Source: Clostridia bacterium (GTDB lineage: Bacteria; Bacillota; Clostridia; Christensenellales; CAG-138). From it: 64,000 nucleotides of DNA. Positions 16,962-24,773 of this stretch are shown here, in pieces. Position 1 is the first letter of the stretch; each line of letters opens with the position of its first letter. The position numbers and the translations under genes are program-made. The stretch covers positions 1-64,000 of the forward strand of contig JAFSEB010000045.1 of assembly GCA_017435905.1 (NCBI GenBank), written 5' to 3'. A model generated the notes under the pieces. That model worked only from the letters and a program-made list of their open reading frames with translations. It made no database searches and was not told the DNA's origin.

Positions 16962-17417
16962 TTATTCCTTGTTTGCCCGCTGCAGCAGCAACGCCGCCGC
17001 ACGGTGCTCCTCCGGCACCGCATCGGGAGAAAGCGTACCCATCGCACCGCAGCCGCCCAGCGCCTTTGCCTGTTCGTAATACCAGTGCTTGTAATCAAGG
17101 ATGGAAAGGGTCTGCTGCAGCTGCGCCATCTGCGCAAGCACCGCCTGCCGCTGCTTGTTGATAAGCGCCTGCCGGGCGGCGACGGTGTGGTCGCCCTCAA
17201 AGCAAAGGTCGATATAGGTGCGGATATCCCGGATAGGCATGCCCGTTTTCTTCAGGCACTCGATGATGTTGAGCCACTTGAAATCCGCATCCCGAAACAG
17301 GCGCACGCCGCCGGGGGAACGCTCCACAAAGGGAAGAAGCCCCTCCTTGTCATAATAACGCAGGGTAGAAGGTGCAACGCCAAGGCGTTTTGCCGCCTCG
17401 CCGATGGTATAGTGCAT
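16962..17417 (-). CDS. MerR family transcriptional regulator
   Basis: A 151-residue regulator. The N-terminal winged helix (YTIGEAAKRLGVAPSTLRYYDKEG is the recognition region, residues 3-26) is followed by the RLFRDADFKWL block and a coiled-coil dimerisation helix; the C-terminal 35 residues are the effector part, with one Cys near its middle, so no classical metal-binding cluster is evident. The ATG at 17417 has AAAGGAG upstream. The inverted repeat at 17452-17463 may be its own operator. It is divergent from mgtE by about 320 bases; whether it controls mgtE is unknown. Confidence 0.9.
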   Translation of the reverse strand: MHYTIGEAAKRLGVAPSTLRYYDKEGLLPFVERSPGGVRLFRDADFKWLNIIECLKKTGMPIRDIRTYIDLCFEGDHTVAARQALINKQRQAVLAQMAQLQQTLSILDYKHWYYEQAKALGGCGAMGTLSPDAVPEEHRAAALLLQRANKE

Positions 17418-17451
17418 GCGGACACGCTCCTTTCGGGAAGATAAAGTTAAA

Positions 17452-17463
17452 GTTCACTTGAAC
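17452..17463. promoter_or_regulatory. candidate MerR operator
   Basis: GTTCA and TGAAC arms separated by CT form a short perfect inverted repeat 35 bases upstream of the MerR gene, the type of site bound by NmlR/AdhR-like MerR proteins. Confidence 0.45.
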
Positions 17464-17551
17464 CGTACCGCTGCAGTATACCATGGGGAGAAGCATGGGT
17501 CAACGGCAGCGCAGCGGCGATCTTTTTTCTTTTGAAAAGTGCCCGTTTTTC

Positions 17552-17581
17552 TTGCAATCACCCCCGAAACGGGGGTACAAT
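17552..17581 (+). promoter_or_regulatory. mgtE promoter with palindromic spacer
   Basis: TTGCAA (17552-17557), 18-base spacer, TACAAT (17576-17581). The spacer contains CCCCCGAAACGGGGG (17561-17575), arms of five C and five G around GAAAC, a likely repressor site or an RNA hairpin if transcription starts earlier. Confidence 0.55.
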
Positions 17582-17587
17582 AAATAT

Positions 17588-17737
17588 GTATGCGGCTCAA
17601 AAGCTGCAGCGCCTCATTTTTTGAAAGGAGCAATTTTGCACCATGGACTTAGGCCCATATCCCAGTAGACCGAAGAAAGCAGAATAGGGGTACGGCACAT
17701 GCGTTTTTGGCCGTATCCGAGAAGGAGGTACGCCAAA
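17588..17737 (+). promoter_or_regulatory. structured 5' leader of mgtE, unassigned
   Basis: About 150 bases lie between the predicted start site and the mgtE ATG. TACGGC (17691-17696) pairs with GCCGTA (17710-17715), extended by GG/CC, shortly before the GGAGG ribosome site at 17724-17728. The M-box magnesium riboswitch, common before mgtE, is not recognisable: its conserved GGTGAGGCTCC-like core is absent. Confidence 0.4.
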
Positions 17738-19114
17738 ATGATCGCGAAAGTCCTTGTGCTTTTGCACGAAAAAAAGTATGCGCTGGTACGGGAGACCGTC
17801 CAGCAGATGAAACCGGTGGATATCGCAGAGGTGTTCGATGAGCTTCACGAGCTGGAAGCAAGGGAAACCGCCCTGCGCCTGTTCCGCCTGCTGCCAAAAG
17901 AAAGCGCCGCCGAAGCCTTTTCCTACATGGAGAGCGATGTCCAGCAGGACCTGATCGGCTCCATCAGCGATAATGAGCTTCGCTTTATCCTCGATGAACT
18001 GTATATGGACGACTATGTGGATCTTGTGGAAGAGATGCCTGCCAATGTCGTCAAACGCCTTCTTGCCAATTCCAGCGAGGGCAGCCGTGCGCTCATCAAC
18101 CAATACCTGCAGTATCCCGATGACAGCGCCGGCAGCATCATGACAAACGAATACGTCTATTTCCGCCCCCACATCACGGTGCGTGAAGCCTTTGACATCA
18201 TCCGCAAAACCGGTGTGGATAAGGAGACCATCTATACCTGCTATGTGGCAAGCCCCGCAAGGATGCTGGAGGGCGTTGTAACGGTAAAGGAACTGCTGCT
18301 GGCGGATCCCGAAGCAAAGATCGAGGACATCATGAGCCGCAACGTCATCCACGTGCATACGCTCGATGACAAAGAGGAGATCGCCAAGCTCTTCTCCCGT
18401 TACGATATGCTGTCCCTGCCCGTTGTGGATAAGGAAGAGCGCCTTGTGGGCATCATCACCATCGACGATGCGGTGGATGTCATGCAGGAAGAGACCACGG
18501 AGGACTTTGAAATGATGGCCGGTATGGCGCCGAGTGAAGACGCCTACCTGCGCATGCCGGTATTCTCTTTGGCGAAAAACCGCATCCTCTGGCTGCTGAT
18601 CCTCATGTTTTCCGCCATGCTGACGGGTGCGCTCATCGAGCATTACGAGGCTGCCATCGCCACGCTGCCGCTGCTCGTTTCCTTCATTCCCATGCTGATG
18701 GGCACCGGCGGTAACTGCGGTTCTCAGGCTTCCACCATGATCATCCGCGGTATGGCCCTCGATGAGATCGAGCTTTCCGACTTTTTCCGTGTGTGGTGGA
18801 AGGAAGTGCGTGTGGCGCTGCTGTGCGGCAGCGTGCTCAGCGCAGCGAACTTCCTGCGCATCTGGATCCAATACGGCGTGCTTGCCGCAAACCCGGAGCC
18901 CGACACGGTGATGATTGCAGCGGTGGTCAGCCTGACCCTGATCGCCACGGTATGCATTGCAAAGTCCCTCGGCTGCATGCTGCCCATGCTGGCAAAGAAG
19001 CTGAAGCTCGACCCTGCCATCATGGCGGCGCCCATGATCACCACGCTGACGGACGCACTTTCCATCCTCGTTTTCTTCAGCCTTGCCGTCACCATGCTCG
19101 GCAGCAGGCTGTGA
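17738..19114 (+). CDS. mgtE: magnesium transporter MgtE
   Basis: A 458-residue magnesium channel of the inner membrane. Parts in order: N-terminal helical MgtE_N domain (to about residue 115), paired CBS domains (about 120-245; DDSAGSIMTNEYVYF at their start), and five membrane helices from about 270, with LMGTGGNCGSQAST lining the pore. Cytoplasmic magnesium gates the channel through the N and CBS domains in this family. I chose the ATG at 17738 because GAAGGAGG lies upstream; an earlier in-frame ATG at 17699 lies inside a hairpin. It is followed by apbE after 23 bases. Confidence 0.94.
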   Translation: MIAKVLVLLHEKKYALVRETVQQMKPVDIAEVFDELHELEARETALRLFRLLPKESAAEAFSYMESDVQQDLIGSISDNELRFILDELYMDDYVDLVEEMPANVVKRLLANSSEGSRALINQYLQYPDDSAGSIMTNEYVYFRPHITVREAFDIIRKTGVDKETIYTCYVASPARMLEGVVTVKELLLADPEAKIEDIMSRNVIHVHTLDDKEEIAKLFSRYDMLSLPVVDKEERLVGIITIDDAVDVMQEETTEDFEMMAGMAPSEDAYLRMPVFSLAKNRILWLLILMFSAMLTGALIEHYEAAIATLPLLVSFIPMLMGTGGNCGSQASTMIIRGMALDEIELSDFFRVWWKEVRVALLCGSVLSAANFLRIWIQYGVLAANPEPDTVMIAAVVSLTLIATVCIAKSLGCMLPMLAKKLKLDPAIMAAPMITTLTDALSILVFFSLAVTMLGSRL

Positions 19115-19137
19115 GCTTTTCCCGAAAGGAACCTGTT

Positions 19138-20175
19138 TTGTACCGATCCCGCTTTTCTCGTTCAGCAGCCCTTTTCCTTGCGCTTGCGATCATTGCCTGC
19201 GCCCTTTCGGGCTGCACGGAAAGGGAAAAGCGCTATGAGGTCACCTACCTTTCCCTGTTTGATACGGTGATCACCGTCATCCTCTATGCGGCGGATGAAG
19301 CGGCCGCACAGGCGGAATTTCAGAACATTTACAGCGATCTTGCCCATTACGATGCGCTGTTTGATATCTACGAAGCCCACGGCGGCACGGTGAACCTTTA
19401 CACCCTTAACGAGACCGCCGCCATTGCCCCCGTGCAGGTGGAACAGGCGCTTTTTGACCTGCTCTGCTTCGGCAGGGAAGCCTATGAAGCCACGGAGGGC
19501 AGGGTGAACATCGCCATGGGCAGCGTGCTTTCCCTGTGGCACGAAGCAAGAAGCGCCGGCATCGAAGACCCCCAAAATGCGGCGCTCCCCGATATGACCC
19601 TGTTGCAGGAAGCCGCAGCGCATACGGATATCGGCGACCTTGTGCTTGATGAAGCGGCGCTGACCGTCTTTTTTGCGGATCCCCTTCTCAAGCTTGATGT
19701 GGGCGCCCTCGGCAAGGGCTTTGCGGCAGAACTTGCGGCGCAAAGCGCCAAAGAAAGAGGCGTTTCCCGTATGCTTTTGAACCTTGGCGGCAACGTATGC
19801 GCCGTGGGGGAAAAGGCGGAAGGCGAGCCCTGGCGCATCAACGTGCAGGATCCGGACGATGCATCGGGCGTGCTCACCACCCTTTCTTTGCAGGATGCCT
19901 CCCTTGTGACAAGCGGCGGCTATCAGCGCTACTACACGGTGGGGGGGACACAGTACCACCACATCATCGATCCCGATACACTTATGCCTGCCGCATATGT
20001 GAAGGCGGTCACCGTCACCCACGAAAACAGCGGCTGGGCGGATGCGCTTTCCACCGCCCTTTTCAATCTGCCCTATGAGGAGGGGCGTGCCCTTGCGGAG
20101 AAAATGGGTGCGGGGGCTGTTTGGGAACGAAACGACGGCAGCATTGAATGGCTGGGCATTTCGCCGGAAGAATAG
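19138..20175 (+). CDS. apbE: ApbE FMN transferase lipoprotein
   Basis: A 345-residue exported enzyme that attaches FMN from FAD to threonine or serine of partner proteins, in a magnesium-dependent reaction. The signal ends in the lipobox LSGC. Family motifs include LDVGALGKGFAAELAA, LLNLGGNVCAVG and the FAD/Mg region SLVTSGGYQRYY and HHIIDP. There is no ATG near the true start; I chose TTG at 19138, with AAAGGA 7 bases upstream, giving a normal signal peptide. The likely substrate is the FMN-binding protein three genes downstream. Co-transcribed with mgtE is likely. Confidence 0.92.
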   Translation: MYRSRFSRSAALFLALAIIACALSGCTEREKRYEVTYLSLFDTVITVILYAADEAAAQAEFQNIYSDLAHYDALFDIYEAHGGTVNLYTLNETAAIAPVQVEQALFDLLCFGREAYEATEGRVNIAMGSVLSLWHEARSAGIEDPQNAALPDMTLLQEAAAHTDIGDLVLDEAALTVFFADPLLKLDVGALGKGFAAELAAQSAKERGVSRMLLNLGGNVCAVGEKAEGEPWRINVQDPDDASGVLTTLSLQDASLVTSGGYQRYYTVGGTQYHHIIDPDTLMPAAYVKAVTVTHENSGWADALSTALFNLPYEEGRALAEKMGAGAVWERNDGSIEWLGISPEE

Positions 20176-20219
20176 GGCGAAAAACACACAAAAATCTCTG
20201 TTAAGTATTCGACAGTACG

Positions 20220-20248
20220 TTGCGTATTGTTCATGGAAATGATACAAT
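20220..20248 (+). promoter_or_regulatory. possible promoter for a leaderless NusG-II gene
   Basis: TTGCGT (20220-20225), 17-base spacer, TACAAT (20243-20248). A start site seven bases further on would coincide with the A of the next ATG at 20255. The -35 match is weak. Confidence 0.35.
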
Positions 20249-20254
20249 GTTTGA

Positions 20255-20617
20255 ATGAAAAGGTTTGATCTCATCATCATCGGTGCGGCGTTGCTGCTCG
20301 CCCTTCTTCTGCTGGTGCTGCTTGAAAGACCCAAAGGGGATGCGGCGGTTGCGGTGGTGTATGTGAACGATGCGGAATATGCACAGCTTCCCCTTGATGT
20401 GCCCACGCTTTTTACCGTGGAGCAGGAAAACGGCAGGGTGAATGTGATCGAGATCCGTGACGGTGGCGTTTTGATGGCATCCTCCAGCTGTCACAACCAG
20501 CTTTGCGTGCAGCAGGGGCATCTTACCATGGAAAAAGCGCAGTCTGCCGCCCTTGCCAACTGGATCATCTGCCTGCCCAACGGCGTCAGCATCGAACTCA
20601 AAGAGGAAACGCCATGA
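20255..20617 (+). CDS. NusG domain II-containing membrane protein
   Basis: A 120-residue protein with one N-terminal membrane helix (residues 5-24) and an extracytosolic NusG domain II fold; ASSSCHNQLCVQQG is the characteristic cysteine-bearing block and IICLPNGVSIEL the end. Function is not defined; such proteins repeatedly occur beside FMN-binding and Gx transporter genes in flavinylation clusters. No Shine-Dalgarno sequence is evident before the ATG. The stop overlaps the next gene by four bases. Confidence 0.85.
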   Translation: MKRFDLIIIGAALLLALLLLVLLERPKGDAAVAVVYVNDAEYAQLPLDVPTLFTVEQENGRVNVIEIRDGGVLMASSSCHNQLCVQQGHLTMEKAQSAALANWIICLPNGVSIELKEETP

Positions 20618-21099
20618 ATGCAAAGACCGTTGCCCGCTTCGGGCTGATGACGGGCGTGATGCTGGTGCTCGGATATGTGGAAGCGCTGCTTCCTTCCTTC
20701 GGTGCGCCGGGCATCAAGCTGGGGCTTTCCAACACCGTGCTTTTGTATGCGCTGCTGCTGTCGGGCCCAAAGGAAGCCATCCTTCTTGCGGCAATGAAGG
20801 TGCTGCTTTCCGGATTCCTTTTCGGTTCCCCCTCCGCCATGCTGTACAGCGCAGCGGGTGCGGCAATGAGCCTTCTTGTGATGGTGCTTATCAGCCGCTT
20901 TCCGCTCGTGAGCCCCGTGGGCGTCAGCGTGTCGGGCGCCGTATTCCACAACATCGGCCAGTGTGCCGTTGCAATCCTGTTTATCAAAGTGCAGGCGGTG
21001 CTTGTGTACCTGCCCGTGCTTTTGATCAGTGCGGTGATCACCGGCATCATCACCGGCATCACAGCCAAATATCTTATCCTGCATATTAAAAAGAAATGA
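20614..21099 (+). CDS. Gx transporter family membrane protein
   Basis: A 161-residue integral membrane protein with about five helices, related to the family once called heptaprenyl diphosphate synthase component I and now Gx transporter. LGLSNTVLLYALLLSGPKEA and FGSPSAMLYSAAGA are typical. The substrate is unknown; its structure class resembles ECF S components. The ATG at 20614 overlaps the previous stop as ATGA, with AGAGGA upstream. It sits in the NusG-II / Gx / FMN-binding order known from clostridial flavinylation loci. Confidence 0.85.
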   Translation: MNAKTVARFGLMTGVMLVLGYVEALLPSFGAPGIKLGLSNTVLLYALLLSGPKEAILLAAMKVLLSGFLFGSPSAMLYSAAGAAMSLLVMVLISRFPLVSPVGVSVSGAVFHNIGQCAVAILFIKVQAVLVYLPVLLISAVITGIITGITAKYLILHIKKK

Positions 21100-21110
21100 G
21101 GGTTTTTGTT

Positions 21111-21644
21111 ATGAAGAAAGTTCCTGCTTGGGTCATCCTTTGCGTGATCGCACTTGTTGCCGGCGCTGCCCTTGGCGCAACCAACGCTTTGACGAAAGAC
21201 CGTATTGCCGAGCAGGCTGCTCTGGCGGCGGAAGCTGCCCGTGCGGCGGTGCTGCCTGCGGCCGTATCCTTTGAAGAAGTGGATGCTGCCGGTGCGGTGG
21301 ATAGCTGCTACAAGGCCGTGGATGCTTCTGGCAATGCCGTGGGCTATACCGCTCTTGTGACCGTGCAGGGCTTCGGCGGCCCCATCGAAGTGACCGTTGG
21401 CGTGGATGCAAACGGCGCCCTGACCGGCATCCAGTGCGGCGGCAGCGCATTCTCCGAGACCGCCGGTCTCGGTGCAAAGGTGAAGGATGCTGCCTTTACC
21501 GATCAGTTTGCCGGCCTTGCCACCCCCGTGGCGCTCACCAAGAATGGCGGCGAAGTGGACAGCGTGACCGCTGCCTCCATCAGCTCCGGTGCGGTTTGTG
21601 ATGCGGTCAATGCCGCTGCGGAATTCATCGCCACCCTCGGCTGA
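21111..21644 (+). CDS. FMN-binding (RnfG/NqrC-like) protein
   Basis: A 177-residue exported protein with one N-terminal membrane helix and an FMN-binding domain. SETAGLGAKV matches the RnfG block, and DSVTAASISS near residue 153 takes the place of the flavinylation motif D-x-x-S/T-G-A-T/S; the acceptor would be the Ser of AAS, and the usual Gly is Ala. It is probably flavinylated by the ApbE encoded upstream and passes electrons outside the membrane. I chose the ATG at 21111 with GAGGG 8 bases upstream over 21096. A terminator follows. Confidence 0.85.
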   Translation: MKKVPAWVILCVIALVAGAALGATNALTKDRIAEQAALAAEAARAAVLPAAVSFEEVDAAGAVDSCYKAVDASGNAVGYTALVTVQGFGGPIEVTVGVDANGALTGIQCGGSAFSETAGLGAKVKDAAFTDQFAGLATPVALTKNGGEVDSVTAASISSGAVCDAVNAAAEFIATLG

Positions 21645-21665
21645 TCCCTCTTAACATGACAAAAG

Positions 21666-21697
21666 ACCTTCCATGCGGTCACCGTATGGAAGGTTTT
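21666..21697 (+). terminator. terminator after the flavinylation module
   Basis: ACCTTCCAT and ATGGAAGGT form a 9-base-pair stem with an 11-base loop followed by TTTT. Confidence 0.85.
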
Positions 21698-21741
21698 CGC
21701 TTTCTGATCCGTTTCTGATCCATCGAAAGGAGAAAAACAGC

Positions 21742-21942
21742 ATGTTCTGTCCCAAATGCGGCAGCGAAAATACCACGGAAGGCTTCCTTTCCGCCAATTA
21801 CCTTGTGCACTTCATCAAAAAAGGCACGGAAAACAAGTTCCGCCCGGAAAGCTACAGAGTGGAATGCCATGCCTGCCTTGACTGCGGCCATGTGTTTGAA
21901 ATGCAGCTCATATTCAAACCGAAAAAAGGCAAGGAAAAATAA
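21742..21942 (+). CDS. small zinc-ribbon protein
   Basis: A 66-residue protein beginning MFCPKCGSENTT and containing CHACLDCGH, so two CxxC-type pairs that probably bind zinc. The rest is basic. Function unknown. The ATG at 21742 has AAAGGAG upstream. It lies between two terminators; no promoter is obvious in the short gap, so some read-through from upstream is possible. Confidence 0.7.
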   Translation: MFCPKCGSENTTEGFLSANYLVHFIKKGTENKFRPESYRVECHACLDCGHVFEMQLIFKPKKGKEK

Positions 21943-21956
21943 AGCTGTTCATACAG

Positions 21957-21987
21957 AAAACGCCCGAAGCAAGCGCTTCGGGCGTTT
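21957..21987. terminator. bidirectional terminator
   Basis: CGCCCGAAGC and GCTTCGGGCG form a 10-base-pair stem with a four-base loop, preceded by AAAA and followed by TTT, between convergent genes. Confidence 0.9.
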
Positions 21988-21998
21988 GTGATTGGTGC

Positions 21999-22820
21999 TT
22001 ATTTGCTGCCTTTGACCTTTTCGATCAGGAAGAAAATGAGGAAGAATGCCGTGTTTACCGCCACGATGCTGGCGCCTGCCGGCGTGCCGAAGGCGTAGGA
22101 TGCCACCATGCCGAGGAAGAAGGCGGAAACGCTGAGAACGGCGGCGGTGATGACCACGCTTTTGAAGCTGCGGCAAAGGCGCATGGCAGTGAGGGCAGGG
22201 AAGATGATAAGCCCGGAAATGAGCATGGTGCCCATGATGCGCATGCCGATGACCACGGTGAGGGCGGTCAACAGCGCCAGCAGCATGTTGTAACGGGAAA
22301 CCTGCGTGCCCGTTGCCCTGGCGAAGCTTTCATCGAAGGTGATGGCGAAAATGCGGTTGTAGAACACGATGAAAAGGATCAGCACCACCGCTGCAAGAAC
22401 GAGGGAAAGGAGCACATCCCCTTCGCTCATGGCGAGGATGCTGCCGAACATGTAGCTGTACACATCCGCATTAAGGCCGCTTGTCAGGCTTGTGACGATA
22501 ACGCCTGCCGCCAGCGAAGCGGAGGCGATGAGGGCAATGGCGCTGTCGCCGCCAAGGCGGCTGTTCTGGCTGATGCGAAGAAGCAGAAATGCGGCAAGTA
22601 CCACCACGGGCACAGCCACCGCAAGGGGCGCCATATTGAGTGCCATGGCAACGGAAAGGGCGCCGAAACCCACGTGGGAAAGCCCGTCGCCGATCATGGA
22701 ATAGCGCTTTAAAACAAGGCTCACCCCGAGAAGGGCGGCACAAAGCGCCACAAGGCTGCCCACGACCAGCCCCCGAACGAGGAAGGAATAGGAGAAAAGC
22801 TCCGATAACAGGGAAAACAT
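21999..22820 (-). CDS. zinc/manganese ABC transporter permease
   Basis: A 273-residue ABC-3 family permease with about eight membrane helices; the block GDGLSHVGFGALSVA and ARATGTQVSRYNMLL are typical. It forms the channel for the metal delivered by the binding protein of the same operon. It begins three bases after the stop of the ATP-binding gene, with GAAGAGGA serving as ribosome site. The exact metal (zinc or manganese) cannot be read from the permease. Confidence 0.92.
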   Translation of the reverse strand: MFSLLSELFSYSFLVRGLVVGSLVALCAALLGVSLVLKRYSMIGDGLSHVGFGALSVAMALNMAPLAVAVPVVVLAAFLLLRISQNSRLGGDSAIALIASASLAAGVIVTSLTSGLNADVYSYMFGSILAMSEGDVLLSLVLAAVVLILFIVFYNRIFAITFDESFARATGTQVSRYNMLLALLTALTVVIGMRIMGTMLISGLIIFPALTAMRLCRSFKSVVITAAVLSVSAFFLGMVASYAFGTPAGASIVAVNTAFFLIFFLIEKVKGSK

Positions 22821-22823
22821 CGC

Positions 22824-23603
22824 TCAATCCTCCTCAAAAAAGCCGAAGCGGATACGGGGGAAATCCGGCGCACAGCCGCAGCGCAGGAACCGTGCCCCCA
22901 CATCGCTTTTGCGGTAATCCGCCGCCGTGCCGAAAAAGGCAGCGCCGTGCTCGGACAGGTGCAGTACATGGGTGGCATCGTGGAGGGCACAGCTGACATC
23001 GTGGGATACCATGAGCACCGTGATGCCCTCATCCCGGTTCAGCCGGCGAATGAGGGTGTAAAGCTCATCGGTCGCCACGGGGTCAAGGGCGGCAACGGGT
23101 TCGTCAAGCAGCAGCATTTTCGTGGTGGCGCACAGTGCCCTTGCCAGCAGCACACGCTGCTGCTGACCGCCCGAAAGGGTGCGGTAGGATTCTTTGTGAA
23201 GCGCTGCGATCCCCAGGCGGGCAAGGTTACCCTTTGCCCGTGCATGCTGGGCTTTGGAATAAAATGGGGAACGGCCGAGGCTGTTGGCACAGCCCGACAG
23301 CACCACCTCATACACGCTGGCAGGGAAATCCCGCTGCACGGCGGTCTGCTGGGGCAGGTAGCCGATCTCACGCTCTGCAAGGTTTTGATAGCGGATGACG
23401 CCGCTTCTTGGGGGCAGCAGCCCCAGAATGGCTTTGATAAGGGTGGATTTTCCGCTGCCGTTTTCCCCTACGATGCAAAGGTAATCCCCGGCACAAACGG
23501 TAAAATCCACATCCCGAAGCACGGTGCCGGTCTCATAGCCGAGGGTCAGTTTTTCCGCACGGATGAGCGTATCTGCCGCTGCGGTCTCTTTCAACTGTAT
23601 CAC
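22824..23603 (-). CDS. zinc/manganese ABC transporter ATP-binding protein
   Basis: A 259-residue ATPase with Walker A GENGSGKSTLIKA, signature LSGGQQQRVLLARAL and Walker B KMLLLDEPVAALDP. It energises the metal importer encoded on both sides. The start is GTG at 23603, 16 bases after the upstream stop, with only a weak ribosome site, so translational coupling to the binding-protein gene is likely. Confidence 0.93.
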   Translation of the reverse strand: MIQLKETAAADTLIRAEKLTLGYETGTVLRDVDFTVCAGDYLCIVGENGSGKSTLIKAILGLLPPRSGVIRYQNLAEREIGYLPQQTAVQRDFPASVYEVVLSGCANSLGRSPFYSKAQHARAKGNLARLGIAALHKESYRTLSGGQQQRVLLARALCATTKMLLLDEPVAALDPVATDELYTLIRRLNRDEGITVLMVSHDVSCALHDATHVLHLSEHGAAFFGTAADYRKSDVGARFLRCGCAPDFPRIRFGFFEED

Positions 23604-23619
23604 TTCTTTCTTGGCGGGC

Positions 23620-24594
23620 TCAAAGCAGCCCCTTTTTCAGGTTCTCAAGGTTGTCGTACATCAGGGACAGGTAGGTTTTTCCTGCATCAAAATCCTCCTT
23701 GGAAAGGTTGTGGCAGGAATGGAGCAGCAGCATCTCGCAGCCCGTTTCCGCAGCGATGGCACGGGCTACCTTGGGGTCTGCAAGCTCTTCATAATAGATG
23801 ACGCCGATGCCGCCGTTTTCGATGGCATCGGTGATCTCCGCCACCGCCTTTGCGGAGGGCTCCGTTTCCTCGGAGCAGGAATCGTAGGCGCTGATGCAGC
23901 GGATGCCGTAGCGCTTGGCAAAATAATGCATGGCAAAGCGTCCGCCGAAACAGATCTCCTTCCTGACGGCCTGTTCCGTCAGCTCAAAAAAGGCCCGGTC
24001 CAGCGCATCAAGCTCCGCCTGAAGGGCGGCAAGGTTGGTGCGGTAGGTCTCCTCATTGGCAGGATCCTTTGCAATGAGCGCCTCCGCAACGGTTTCCGCC
24101 ATCTTTGCGGCGGCGGCAGGGTCCGTCCAGATGTGGGGATCGTAATTGCCGTGGCCGTGCCCGTCTTCCTCATGGGCGTGGGCAACTTCATCAAGGGGGA
24201 TATCCACGGAGCAATCCGCAATGAGCAGCTCGCCCACCGTGCGGAAGCCGCTCATTTCGCCCTGCGCACCGCCAAGCCCGTCAAGAAGCCTTTCCGCCCA
24301 TTTTTCCATATATTCCCCGGTATAGGCGAAAATATCCGCCCGGCTCACCGCAATGATGTCCTGCGGGGTAGGCTCAAAGGAATGGCTTTCCATGCCCGGC
24401 GGCAGCAGCATGGTGACGGAGGTATCCGTGTTTGCGGCGATGGTACGGGCAAAATCGTAAACGGGGAACAGCGTTGCCACAAGGGTGATGCTGTCGCTGT
24501 CCGCTCCGCTTTCTGCGCAGCTTTGCAGCAGGGGGAAGAGGAAAAACAGCGCAAGGCAAAGGGCTGCCCTGCGGAAAAATGTCGAAATATGCAT
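23620..24594 (-). CDS. metal ABC transporter substrate-binding lipoprotein, zinc type
   Basis: A 324-residue cluster A-I binding protein anchored by a lipobox (LLQSC). The loop AHAHEEDGHGHGNYDPH near residue 140 is rich in histidine, a feature of zinc-specific (ZnuA/AdcA) rather than manganese-specific proteins; DPHIWTDP and the ligand region GGRFAMHYFAKRYG are conserved. AGGAG lies 5 bases before the ATG. First gene of the importer operon. No clear Zur box was recognised upstream. Confidence 0.92.
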   Translation of the reverse strand: MHISTFFRRAALCLALFFLFPLLQSCAESGADSDSITLVATLFPVYDFARTIAANTDTSVTMLLPPGMESHSFEPTPQDIIAVSRADIFAYTGEYMEKWAERLLDGLGGAQGEMSGFRTVGELLIADCSVDIPLDEVAHAHEEDGHGHGNYDPHIWTDPAAAAKMAETVAEALIAKDPANEETYRTNLAALQAELDALDRAFFELTEQAVRKEICFGGRFAMHYFAKRYGIRCISAYDSCSEETEPSAKAVAEITDAIENGGIGVIYYEELADPKVARAIAAETGCEMLLLHSCHNLSKEDFDAGKTYLSLMYDNLENLKKGLL

Positions 24595-24682
24595 TAGTAC
24601 TCCTAATATGTGAAATCAGTATCCCAAATGGGAGAACATCAAAAGAATAGCACAAGAAGGCGTGCTTTTCAACATGCGCCGA

Positions 24683-24712
24683 TTGAATGTATGCGGCGGC
24701 TTATGTTACAAT
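24683..24712 (+). promoter_or_regulatory. promoter for the GyrI-like membrane protein
   Basis: TTGAAT (24683-24688), 18-base spacer, TACAAT (24707-24712). Confidence 0.6.
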
Positions 24713-24773
24713 GTAAAAAAACAGGCAGAATGATCCGCTCAGCGTGAAAACAGGCCGGAAACGGAGAAAATAA

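Noticed and set aside
17588-17737. M-box magnesium riboswitch before mgtE
   Set aside because: The conserved core sequence is not present; only an unassigned hairpin can be supported.
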